A DNA stretch of 14,436 nucleotides, from NCBI RefSeq assembly GCF_900541605.1, contig NZ_UQKJ01000049.1:1-14436 (forward strand). Direction: 5' to 3'. Shown one piece after another: positions 7,476 to 13,733 of this stretch (positions are counted from its first letter, which is position 1; every line of letters begins with the position of its first letter). This DNA is from an uncultured Dialister sp. (GTDB lineage: Bacteria; Bacillota; Negativicutes; Veillonellales; Dialisteraceae). Below the pieces are notes generated by a model. That model did not search any database and was not told where the DNA came from. It saw only the letters and a program-made list of their open reading frames with translations. The translations under genes were made by a program, and so were the position numbers.

Positions 7476-8125
7476 TGGCAGAACTTGAACTCGTACCGAT
7501 TCATACCAGAATTCTCACTCACCACGACAATATCGTGGAAGCCATTAAGGAATATGCCGGCGACCAGATTACGGACCACGACATCGTGTGCTCCGCAGAA
7601 TCGGTGGTAGCCATCACCCAGAACCGCTACGTGCGGCCGGAAGAACTGAATGTATGCTGGCAGGCAAGACTCATGAACCGTTTCGTACCATCCGCCGGTT
7701 CCATGGCAAGCATTTACGGCATGCAGGCCGCCATGGACGAAGAGGGCAAGTGGAATATGCTCTTCTCCTTCATCCTCGGTGCTGTTGCTAAAATTTTCGG
7801 CAAGAACGGCGTTTTCTATGCCCGCTGCCGCCAGGCATCCCTTATCGATGATGTCACCGGTACCATGCCGCCCTTCGATAAGTGCCTTGTGTACGGGCCG
7901 GCAGATACGGATAACGTATGCGAAAAGATTAAAGCAGCCACCGGTGCCTACGGCGCCGTCATCGCTGACGTGAATGACCTGAAGCGGGCTGCGGTCCTCG
8001 GCAAGAGTAAAGGACTGGACCCGAAGCAGATTGCGAAGATCCTTATCGATAACCCCTTCGGCAACGATAACCAGAAGACCCCAATCGTCATCATCAAGAA
8101 TTTCACTGACGCCATGGGTAAATAA
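7475..8125 (+). CDS. F420-0:gamma-glutamyl ligase-like (CofE-like) protein
   Basis: 216 residues. It resembles the CofE superfamily, whose characterised members add L-glutamate to coenzyme F420-0 using GTP. Seen: LVPIHTRILTHHDNIVEAIK at the N-terminus, DHDIVCSAESVVAITQNRYV matching the family's first core strand and helix, ASLIDDVTGTMPPFDK in the middle, and AVIADVNDLKRAAVLGKSKG near residue 160, corresponding to the D-x-N motif region of CofE. The segment equivalent to the GIDASN motif of archaeal CofE reads ASLIDDV, so classical activity is doubtful. Such short homologues occur in Firmicutes thought to lack F420. Start: ATG 7475 overlaps the previous stop (TAATG) and has GGAGG at 7460-7464. 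Last gene of the operon. An amide-bond role in envelope chemistry is inference from the murI neighbourhood. Confidence 0.75.
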   Translation: MAELELVPIHTRILTHHDNIVEAIKEYAGDQITDHDIVCSAESVVAITQNRYVRPEELNVCWQARLMNRFVPSAGSMASIYGMQAAMDEEGKWNMLFSFILGAVAKIFGKNGVFYARCRQASLIDDVTGTMPPFDKCLVYGPADTDNVCEKIKAATGAYGAVIADVNDLKRAAVLGKSKGLDPKQIAKILIDNPFGNDNQKTPIVIIKNFTDAMGK

Positions 8126-8131
8126 GACAAT

Positions 8132-8167
8132 AAAAAAACTCCCCGGATTTTTCCGGGGAGTTTTTTT
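8132..8167. terminator. Strong bidirectional terminator
   Basis: A perfect 16-bp stem (AAAAAAACTCCCCGGA at 8132-8147 with its complement at 8152-8167) around TTTT. T runs are present in both directions. It ends the thioesterase-murI operon 6 bases after the stop, and could also stop minus-strand transcription from the dehydrogenase gene. Confidence 0.93.
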
Positions 8168-8189
8168 ATTTTGGGAGATGGCGAATTTG

Positions 8190-8249
8190 GATGGAATCAT
8201 TGGGGGCGGGGCTTTTAGCAATTAGGAAAGCCGGTTCGCCTGCGGCGAA
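8190..8249 (+). repeat. Partial copy of composite intergenic element (copy 3, degenerate)
   Basis: GATGGAATCATTGG, then GGCGGGGCTTTTAGC, then AGGAAAGCCGGTTCGCCTGC and GGCG follow the same order as the left arm, heptamer zone and core of the better copies (GATAGAGTCATTCG, GCGGGGCTTCTAGC, AGGAAA..CTG.TTCGCCTGCGGCG). Only about one heptamer remains and the right half is missing. It lies between convergent genes. Confidence 0.65.
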
Positions 8250-8265
8250 GACGCAGAACATCAAC

Positions 8266-8334
8266 TCTCAAATCTCAAATCTCAAATCTCAATTCTTAAT
8301 TCTTAATTCTTAATTCTTAATTCTTAATCTCAAT
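8266..8334. repeat. Heptanucleotide tandem array (TCTCAAA / TCTTAAT)
   Basis: Exact 7-bp periodicity: three TCTCAAA (8266-8286), one TCTCAAT (8287-8293), five TCTTAAT (8294-8328) and a final CTCAAT (8329-8334). Changes between blocks are one or two bases, as in expansion of successive variants. The last partial unit overlaps the stop codon of the minus-strand dehydrogenase (TGA at 8330-8332), so the array begins right at that gene's 3' end and would lie in its 3' untranslated region. Confidence 0.95.
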
Positions 8335-9274
8335 ATCCCTTCTTCTTATCGATTTCGTTCAGCAGCTTTTCACCGTGGCTGAAGGCGATGAAATTGGTTT
8401 CCAGAAGATAGGTCAGCTTATTCCAGAAATCCGGCACCATGGAGGCGATATGGGGGGTCATGATGACGTTCTTCATGTCCCAGAAAGGATGGTCCGGCGG
8501 CAGGGGTTCCCTGGAGAACACATCCATGCAGGCGCCGGCGATGGTTTTACTCTGCAGGGCATCGATGAGAGCCGGTTCATCTACCACAGAGGCCCGGGCA
8601 ATATTGATGAAAAGGGCGGAAGGTTTCATGGCCTTGAATTTTTTCGCATCGAAGAAGTTTTCCGTTTCCGGTGTGGATGGAAGGGCAGCAATGATGATAT
8701 CCGCCTTCGGCAGGACATCCATGATTTCTTCCTGGGTATACACATGGTCCGCAAAGAGTTCCTTGGACAGGTGTTTCTTCACAGCCAGGATATGGGTCTC
8801 GAAGACTTTGGCCCTCTGGGCGATGGCGCGGCCGATGCCGCCGAATCCTACGATGAGGATGGTCTTGCCGAAGAGGGACTCTCCGTGGGGACGCACCCAT
8901 TCATGGGCAGACTGGCTGCGGACGGCATCGGGAATGCGGCGGAACCAGGCCAGGAGCAGGGCCATGGTGTGTTCCGACACGGCCCGGTCATGGACGCCGT
9001 GGGAGTTGGTGAGGATAATGGGGCGGTTCATCATGCTGGGGGTCAGCAGTTTTTCTACGCCATCTGACAGAGAATGGACCCACCGCACATCAGGGGCTGC
9101 CTGCAGCAGGGGCTCCACGTTCTGGAAACCCCAGAGGGCGATGGCATCGGCATCGGCCACATGGGGCAGCGCTTCCTTCGGTGACTTATAGGCTTCCACG
9201 ATGGATCCCGGCACCGCTTCCTGAAGAGCCTTGATTTTTTCATCGGACAGTTTGTTTACAACGACCAGTTTCAT
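8330..9274 (-). CDS. D-2-hydroxyacid dehydrogenase (NAD(P)-dependent)
   Basis: 314 residues, typical length. Reduces a 2-keto acid to a D-2-hydroxy acid, or the reverse, in the cytoplasm. Seen: the Rossmann motif GFGGIG at residues 143-148, and the catalytic triad of the family as Arg227 (INIARASVVDE), Glu256 (DVFSREPL) and His275 (MTPHIAS). The second Rossmann strand ends LAVKKH, with no Asp there but two lysines, which in this family points to NADPH rather than NADH (inference). Start: the frame is open further upstream, but ATG 9274 begins MKLVVVNKL, has GAGG 9 bases upstream, and lies downstream of the extended -10; an ATG three codons earlier is the main alternative. Substrate unknown; glyoxylate/hydroxypyruvate-type or 2-ketoacid reductase are all possible. 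Confidence 0.92.
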   Translation of the reverse strand: MKLVVVNKLSDEKIKALQEAVPGSIVEAYKSPKEALPHVADADAIALWGFQNVEPLLQAAPDVRWVHSLSDGVEKLLTPSMMNRPIILTNSHGVHDRAVSEHTMALLLAWFRRIPDAVRSQSAHEWVRPHGESLFGKTILIVGFGGIGRAIAQRAKVFETHILAVKKHLSKELFADHVYTQEEIMDVLPKADIIIAALPSTPETENFFDAKKFKAMKPSALFINIARASVVDEPALIDALQSKTIAGACMDVFSREPLPPDHPFWDMKNVIMTPHIASMVPDFWNKLTYLLETNFIAFSHGEKLLNEIDKKKGY

Positions 9275-9314
9275 TACAATCATCCTCTCTTCCTCAGTGA
9301 TTTCAATTTTCTCT

Positions 9315-9323
9315 ATTATATCA
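9315..9323 (-). promoter_or_regulatory. Extended -10 promoter of the dehydrogenase gene
   Basis: On the minus strand TGATATAAT reads 5' to 3' from 9323 to 9315, a perfect TATAAT with the upstream TGN extension. No good -35 is visible, as often with extended -10 promoters. It is about 40 bases before the chosen ATG. Confidence 0.7.
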
Positions 9324-9377
9324 TGATGGAAAGGAAGAGGCATATGGCGGAGGCTATCCATGGGATGGCAGGGGGTA

Positions 9378-9386
9378 TGATATAAT
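9378..9386 (+). promoter_or_regulatory. Extended -10 promoter of the YibQ-type gene
   Basis: TGA followed by TATAAT (9381-9386), identical to the divergent -10 at 9315-9323. No convincing -35 is seen. The 54 bases between the two elements (9324-9377) contain an imperfect dyad around CCATGG (9359-9364), which could be a shared operator. Confidence 0.7.
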
Positions 9387-9431
9387 ATAGAAAATAAATT
9401 CGCCATTCATTCCATGAAATGAGGAAAGATT

Positions 9432-10832
9432 ATGACACGCAGGAAAAATACAAAGTCCCGGACCCTTCGGAGAAGGGGAGGCCACCCTTTTATGGTGCTT
9501 TTCTTCTTCCTGGCTCTCATTATGGGGGCTGCCTATATGACAGACCGCATGACGAACGCCCCGGACTCTCAGGTGGCCCAGAATGTGACTACCATCGGCC
9601 ACCTTTTCAACGATAAGGAAATGCAGGGCCTTGTGCCGAAGGAAGACCAGGGCACCCCGGAAAGCGTAAAGGAAAAAATCAAAGCCGCCATGGATAAGGT
9701 GGTCACGGTGAATGTAAAGGCGGACGATGAGGTACCCGCCGCTTCTTCCAGTACCGCAAAGGCAGCAGGCAAGACAGACACCGGGACAGCCCCGGCAAAA
9801 GAGAAAACCGCTTCCTTCAGCCTGCCTGCCATCGTTTCCAAAATCACAGGGAAAAGTGAGTCCTCTCCTGCTGATAAAGCAGAAACCGGCAGCGAAACAA
9901 AGACTGTGGTGGCATCCCGGTCTGGCGGCGCTGCTCCTGCAGGAAAGGAGACCGCTTCCAGGGCTTCCCAGGCATCCGCGTCCAATGGCAGTTCCAAAGT
10001 CATTTCTTCTAAAGACAGTAAAGAGGCCGCTTCTGCTTCCGCTGGCTCCTCTGCCAAAGGGAGCAGCACCGGTTCATCTGCTGTTTCCAGGGGCTCTAAA
10101 GGAAATGGAACTCCGGTGGCAGTGAAAGCAGCGGCCCCGGCAGCAGCACCAAAGCCGAATACCCCATCCACCGTGAAAGGCTGGCTGGCCGTTGTCATCG
10201 ACGATGCAGGCCGGGACCTGGCATCCCAGCATGTCTATGAATCCATGGGCATACCGCTCACACTGGCTGTCATGCCGAACCAGGTCCACACAAGGGACGC
10301 TGCCCTGTCCTGGCATGCCCATGGGCTGCCGGTGATCCTGCACCAGCCTATGGAGTCCGTGTCCGGTATCGGCATGGAACAGAAGGTTATTCTTACTTCC
10401 ATGTCCGATGAAGCTATCCGATCCATGCTGAAGGATTCCCTGTCCCAGGTGCCGGAAGCCGTGGGAATCAATAACCACCAGGGCTCTAAAGCCACCATTG
10501 ACAGACGCACCATGGATGTGGTGATGAACGAACTTCACCACCGTCATCTCTTCTTCTTCGACAGCCGTACGAATTCTACCACCGCCGCCGATGGGGCAGC
10601 GGCTGCCTATGGCGTACCCTATGTGAGAAATGATCTCTTCGTGGATAATGAAGCCGATGTGGCCGCCATTTCCGCCATGATCCGGGAAGCGGCAAACAGA
10701 GCTGAGAAATACGGTACCTATGTCATCATAGGCCACTGCCGCCCGAAGACGGCAGAAGCATTCCGCCAGATGGTACCGAAGCTGAAGGCGGAAGGTATCC
10801 AGTTTGTGTACGTATCATCCCTGGCAAAATGA
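9432..10832 (+). CDS. Divergent polysaccharide deacetylase (YibQ/DUF610 family), membrane-anchored
   Basis: 466 residues. A basic start (TRRKNTKSRTLRRRGG) precedes one transmembrane or signal-anchor helix at about 19-36, so the bulk should face the periplasm. Residues about 97-245 are a low-complexity Ala/Ser/Lys/Thr/Gly linker. The catalytic-type domain runs from about 250 to the end: LAVVIDDAGRD (D257-D258), VILHQPME (H304), GINNHQGSKAT (H349) and IIGHCRPKT (H435), the landmarks of the divergent polysaccharide deacetylase family; the last motif is usually GHPRP, here GHCRP. The family is typical of diderm envelopes, and its substrate is not firmly established. Start: ATG 9432 with GAGG at 9421-9424. 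No clear rho-independent terminator follows, only a weak GCTCG/CGAGC hairpin at about 10840-10854. Confidence 0.9.
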   Translation: MTRRKNTKSRTLRRRGGHPFMVLFFFLALIMGAAYMTDRMTNAPDSQVAQNVTTIGHLFNDKEMQGLVPKEDQGTPESVKEKIKAAMDKVVTVNVKADDEVPAASSSTAKAAGKTDTGTAPAKEKTASFSLPAIVSKITGKSESSPADKAETGSETKTVVASRSGGAAPAGKETASRASQASASNGSSKVISSKDSKEAASASAGSSAKGSSTGSSAVSRGSKGNGTPVAVKAAAPAAAPKPNTPSTVKGWLAVVIDDAGRDLASQHVYESMGIPLTLAVMPNQVHTRDAALSWHAHGLPVILHQPMESVSGIGMEQKVILTSMSDEAIRSMLKDSLSQVPEAVGINNHQGSKATIDRRTMDVVMNELHHRHLFFFDSRTNSTTAADGAAAAYGVPYVRNDLFVDNEADVAAISAMIREAANRAEKYGTYVIIGHCRPKTAEAFRQMVPKLKAEGIQFVYVSSLAK

Positions 10833-10861
10833 GTCAGGGGCTCGTTTATCGAGCTGTTGGG

Positions 10862-11055
10862 CGGCGCTGATGGATAGAGTCATTCGTGCGGGGCTTCTAG
10901 CTGTTAGCTCCTGGCTGCTAGGAAGGCTCGACAGCCTACGGCACGAATGACTGGCGGAAACAACAGATGGAAAGCGCCGCAGGCGGATCAGCTTTCCTAG
11001 CAGCTAGCAGCCAGAAGCTAGAAGCTCCATGCGAATGACGCTACCCGTAAGCATG
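10862..11055. repeat. Composite intergenic element, copy 4, most complete
   Basis: This copy shows the whole design. Left end GATGGATAGAGTCATTCG; four heptamers TTCTAGC, TGTTAGC, TCCTGGC, TGCTAGG (10895-10922); then a 12-bp exact inverted repeat of the left end (AGTCATTCGTGC at 10878-10889 against GCACGAATGACT at 10941-10952); a core CGGAAACAACAGATGGAAAG plus CGCCGCAGGCGGATCAG; four heptamers in opposite orientation (CCTAGCA, GCTAGCA, GCCAGAA, GCTAGAA; 10996-11023); and a right end GCGAATGACGCTACCCGTAA ending in GCATG. The arms are mutually inverted, so the element can fold as a large cruciform or RNA hairpin. With the next array it fills the gene-free stretch 10833-11206; no coding sequence is seen there. 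Confidence 0.85.
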
Positions 11056-11081
11056 CAAATCTGCCGCGAAGCGGCTGGACA

Positions 11082-11109
11082 GCTCAAGGCCCAAGGCTCA
11101 AAGCTCAAG
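11082..11109. repeat. Heptanucleotide array (GCTCAAG x4)
   Basis: Four consecutive 7-bp units: GCTCAAG, GCCCAAG, GCTCAAA, GCTCAAG, with a fading fifth (GCTATGA). It starts 27 bases after the end of element copy 4. Its sequence differs from the TTCTAGC units, but the period is the same. Confidence 0.85.
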
Positions 11110-11206
11110 GCTATGACTCCAACCGTCAGTATGCCAAACGGTAAATTTCCAACAACTCGACAAACCGCAATTGGCATTATCTCATACATTCCCAAAGGAG
11201 CAGTAT

Positions 11207-11932
11207 ATGATTAAGACAGTCCTTATATCCGGCGGCACCTCCGGCATTGGCCTGGCTGCTGCGAAAATCCTGGCCCGGGAGGGAGTCCGTCCCATCCTGT
11301 TTGGCCGGAATGAAGAGCGGGGAAAGAAAGCAGCGGAATCGGTACCCGGAAGTGTCTACGTGCCCGGCGATACCACGTCAGCAGATGACTGCGAAAAAGC
11401 AGTGAAGGCGGCTGCTGAACTGGGAAAGCTGCAGGGGCTCGTCCTGTCTGCCGGCATTTACGAAGAAAAACTGCTGGAAAATACGACGGATGAGGAAATC
11501 GCCCATTTCTTCGATGTCAATGTGTTCGGCGCCATGAAACTGGCCAGGGCGGCCATTCCCTTTATGAGAGGAACGAAAGGAAGCATTGTGGCCGTATCCT
11601 CCGATGCAGGGCTCCAGGGAAATGTACAGTGCAGCCTCTACGGGGCCACGAAGGGGGCCCTCATTTCCTTCATCCGGTCCCTGGCCCTGGAACTGGCGGT
11701 AGAAGATATCCGGGCCAACGTGGTGTGCCCGGGGGATGTGGATACGCCGCTTCTGGAAAAGCAGATCCACGACTACGGCGGAAGCCGGAAAGAAATGGGA
11801 GAATGGTATCCCCTCATGCGCATCGCAAAACCGGAGGAAGTGGGGGAGGTCATCGCGTTTCTCCTGTCCGAGAAGGCATCCTTCATCACCGGCGCCGCCA
11901 TTCCGGTGGACGGAGGCCTCACGGACTGGTAA
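11207..11932 (+). CDS. SDR family NAD(P)-dependent oxidoreductase
   Basis: 241 residues, a classical short-chain dehydrogenase/reductase. Seen: the cofactor motif SGGTSGIG at residues 8-15; SAG at 81-83 in place of NNAG; Asn105 in DVNVFG; Ser131/Ser132 in VAVSSDAG; and Tyr145 with Lys149 (YGATK), completing the catalytic tetrad. Arg34 after the second strand (LFGRNEER) suggests NADP(H). The C-terminal AAIPVDGGLT is the usual SDR ending. It resembles FabG-like 3-oxoacyl-ACP reductases, but with no fatty-acid genes nearby the substrate is open. Start: ATG 11207 preceded by AAAGGAG at 11194-11200 with 6-base spacing; an upstream in-frame ATG lacks support. Monocistronic as far as can be seen. 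Confidence 0.92.
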   Translation: MIKTVLISGGTSGIGLAAAKILAREGVRPILFGRNEERGKKAAESVPGSVYVPGDTTSADDCEKAVKAAAELGKLQGLVLSAGIYEEKLLENTTDEEIAHFFDVNVFGAMKLARAAIPFMRGTKGSIVAVSSDAGLQGNVQCSLYGATKGALISFIRSLALELAVEDIRANVVCPGDVDTPLLEKQIHDYGGSRKEMGEWYPLMRIAKPEEVGEVIAFLLSEKASFITGAAIPVDGGLTDW

Positions 11933-11978
11933 TAATGACAGAATCATGGAAAATATGGTGAATTTGATTCATTTTCGG

Positions 11979-11984
11979 TATAAT
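11979..11984 (+). promoter_or_regulatory. Candidate -10 box for the DUF697-like gene
   Basis: A perfect TATAAT lies 58 bases upstream of the chosen ATG. The best -35 at 17-bp spacing is TGGTGA (11956-11961), a poor match, so the promoter is tentative. Confidence 0.5.
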
Positions 11985-12042
11985 AGAAATATATAATTGA
12001 CTTATGGTTGAAAGCCCCGCCAGACCGGGCAAGGAGGTTTCT

Positions 12043-13551
12043 ATGAGCGAAGATAAAGAAATGAAAACAACACCGGCAGTTCGTCCGGAGTCGGCTCCGG
12101 AAGTCAAGGTAGAGGCAAAACCGCCGGTGGAAAAGGCGGAAACCATGCCGCCGGCGGAAAAAGAGGAACCGAAGGTACCGGCTGAAAAACAGGAAGCCGG
12201 TCTTCCCATGGAAAAAGAAGAACCAAAGGTTCCTGCGGAAAAGGCAGAACCCGATCTTCCGGCCGAAAAAGCAGAAGCCGGACTTCCGGCGGAGAAGCCG
12301 GAGGACCATGAAGAGGGTTCTCTGGATACGCCGGAGGCGGACCTGGAGATCAATATCATCGATGACAGGGATAAGGAAGCGGAAAGTCTGATTCGCTGGG
12401 CTTCCGCCCGGGCCGGAGTCATCGTGGCAGCGCCGCTCCTCGGCACCGCTGCCCTCGTGGCCAATGAAGTCTACATGATTTCCAAAATCGGCTCCGTCTA
12501 CGGCGTAGAGCTGAACCAGAAGGCAGTGCTCTCTTTCATCGGTTCCCTTGGCGCTACGGTGGTAGGTTCCACCCTGGCCACCCTCATTCCCCTGACATTC
12601 ATGCAGATTCCCATCGGCGTATCCGTGACCTACGGTATCGGCAAAGCGGCCCAGAAGTGGATCAAGGATGGTATGCCGGACGATACGAAACCGTACCGCG
12701 CTGTCTTTGAAGAAGAAAAGGCAGAAGGAGAAAAGGAAGAAAAGGAACTGGAAGAAAACCCGAAGAAAGATGAACCCCTGGGCGATGAAAAGAAGGATTT
12801 CACCAAAGAGCTGAAGAAGAGCTGGGACGACGTGTATCCGGAAAAGGCCCACGAAGCGGTGGACCATCTGGCCCAGCAGCTGACGGAATCCGCCGGTATC
12901 CTCGGCAGCAAACTGGTGGAAGCCCTGAAAAAAGCAGGGGTCACCGATGAGCAGATCGACAAGGCGAAATACACGGCCCTCGGTGCATCCGAAGTGGCCC
13001 AGGAAACAGCGGAAAAGACAGCTCGGGACCTGCAGGCCATTGCCCGCATCAAATCCCGGGAATTCCGGAAGGATGCTTCCAAAAAGGCGGACGAACTGAG
13101 AAACCAGGCCAAGGTACAGATGGATGAGCTCCAGAAGAAGTCGGAAGAAATGAAACGGCAGTCTGAAGTACAGTCCCAGCAGATGAAACTGAAATCGGAA
13201 AAACTGAAAGCCCAGGCCCGGGTCCAGATGCAGGAAGCAAAAATCCAGGCGGCCAAGCTGCAGGTCCAGGCCCGGCAGCAGGCGGAAACAGCCCAGGCAA
13301 AGGCCCAGGAGCTGTCGAATACCATGAAAGAAACCACAACCCGCTATAAGGAAGCTGCTGTGGAAGCGGCTGGCCAGGCAAAGGTGACTATCCAGACCAC
13401 GGCAGAAGAATACCGGGCGAAAATCGAAGAGCGGGCGGCCCAGAAAAGAGCAGAAGCAGAAAAGGCCGGGAAAGAAGGAAAAACCGATGGAAATCCTGAA
13501 AAAGCTGAAGAAGCTCCTTCTCCCGCTGACGACAAAACTAAAAGCGAATAA
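12043..13551 (+). CDS. DUF697-like membrane/coiled-coil protein with N-terminal 9-residue repeats
   Basis: 502 residues with three unlike parts. Residues 27-89 are seven tandem 9-residue units of the form (L/V/P)PAEKxExx, highly charged and probably disordered. Residues about 114-210 are hydrophobic and alpha-helical (WASARAGVIVAAPLLGTAAL; LSFIGSLGATVVGSTLATLI, then PLTFMQIPIGVSVTYGIGKA) and resemble DUF697, a domain often attached to GTPases; no GTPase motif is present. Residues about 250-475 form long amphipathic helices rich in Lys, Glu, Gln and Ala, likely a coiled coil. The tail is acidic and polar. Start: ATG 12043 has AAGGAGG at 12031-12037 with 5-base spacing; an ATG 39 bases upstream lacks such a site. 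Function unknown; a membrane-associated scaffold is one possibility. Confidence 0.85.
   Translation: MSEDKEMKTTPAVRPESAPEVKVEAKPPVEKAETMPPAEKEEPKVPAEKQEAGLPMEKEEPKVPAEKAEPDLPAEKAEAGLPAEKPEDHEEGSLDTPEADLEINIIDDRDKEAESLIRWASARAGVIVAAPLLGTAALVANEVYMISKIGSVYGVELNQKAVLSFIGSLGATVVGSTLATLIPLTFMQIPIGVSVTYGIGKAAQKWIKDGMPDDTKPYRAVFEEEKAEGEKEEKELEENPKKDEPLGDEKKDFTKELKKSWDDVYPEKAHEAVDHLAQQLTESAGILGSKLVEALKKAGVTDEQIDKAKYTALGASEVAQETAEKTARDLQAIARIKSREFRKDASKKADELRNQAKVQMDELQKKSEEMKRQSEVQSQQMKLKSEKLKAQARVQMQEAKIQAAKLQVQARQQAETAQAKAQELSNTMKETTTRYKEAAVEAAGQAKVTIQTTAEEYRAKIEERAAQKRAEAEKAGKEGKTDGNPEKAEEAPSPADDKTKSE
12121..12309 (+). repeat. In-frame 27-bp minisatellite (seven 9-residue units)
   Basis: Seven consecutive 27-base units inside the coding sequence encode PPVEKAETM, PPAEKEEPK, VPAEKQEAG, LPMEKEEPK, VPAEKAEPD, LPAEKAEAG and LPAEKPEDH. 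Alternation of xxEPK/xxEPD and xxEAG endings suggests past duplication of two-unit blocks. The length is a multiple of three, so copy-number change would keep the frame. Confidence 0.85.
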
Positions 13552-13687
13552 AAAAGAAAAAGCACCAGACCTGTCGGATCTGGATAAAGAACAGCAGGGA
13601 CCGGTGGTTAGAAGGAGAATCTCCCCCTGGGGGCGGCGCCGTATCCATCATCGGCGTTCCAATCATCCCTGGGTGAAGGGAAGATAA
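13487..13687 (+). CDS. Possible small basic protein overlapping the preceding gene
   Basis: 66 residues in the +1 frame, overlapping the end of the DUF697-like gene by 65 bases. AAGGA lies about 8 bases upstream of ATG 13487. The first 25 residues are amphipathic and Lys/Leu-rich (MEILKKLKKLLLPLTTKLKA); the C-terminus is Arg/His-rich (RRRISPWGRRRIHHRRS). The stop (13685-13687) is directly followed by a strong terminator, so the transcript covers the whole frame. No family is recognised. It may equally be a chance frame in the 3' untranslated region. Confidence 0.35.
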   Translation: MEILKKLKKLLLPLTTKLKANKKEKAPDLSDLDKEQQGPVVRRRISPWGRRRIHHRRSNHPWVKGR

Positions 13688-13689
13688 AG

Positions 13690-13729
13690 AAACCGCCCGC
13701 AAGGTCACAGGCCTTGCGGGCGGTTTTTT
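13690..13729 (+). terminator. Rho-independent terminator
   Basis: A 14-bp stem, AACCGCCCGCAAGG (13691-13704) with CCTTGCGGGCGGTT (13712-13725), a 7-base loop and a T run to 13729. It ends transcription of the DUF697-like gene and the possible small ORF. Confidence 0.93.
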
Positions 13730-13733
13730 ATGT

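Noticed and set aside
8266..8334. A CRISPR-like array.
   Set aside because: Units are 7 bp, directly tandem with no spacers, and no cas genes are present.
9569..10198. A 209-codon antisense frame within the YibQ-type gene.
   Set aside because: It covers the low-complexity Ala/Ser linker, whose codon composition keeps the opposite strand open. It has no motifs.
10840..10854. A terminator for the YibQ-type gene (GCTCG/CGAGC hairpin).
   Set aside because: The stem is only 5 bp and no T run follows.
12630..13337. A 235-codon antisense frame, rich in Ser, Phe and Cys, opposite the coiled-coil gene.
   Set aside because: Mirror image of a Lys/Glu/Gln/Ala-rich sequence, with no ribosome site. The plus-strand gene has a strong start and terminator.
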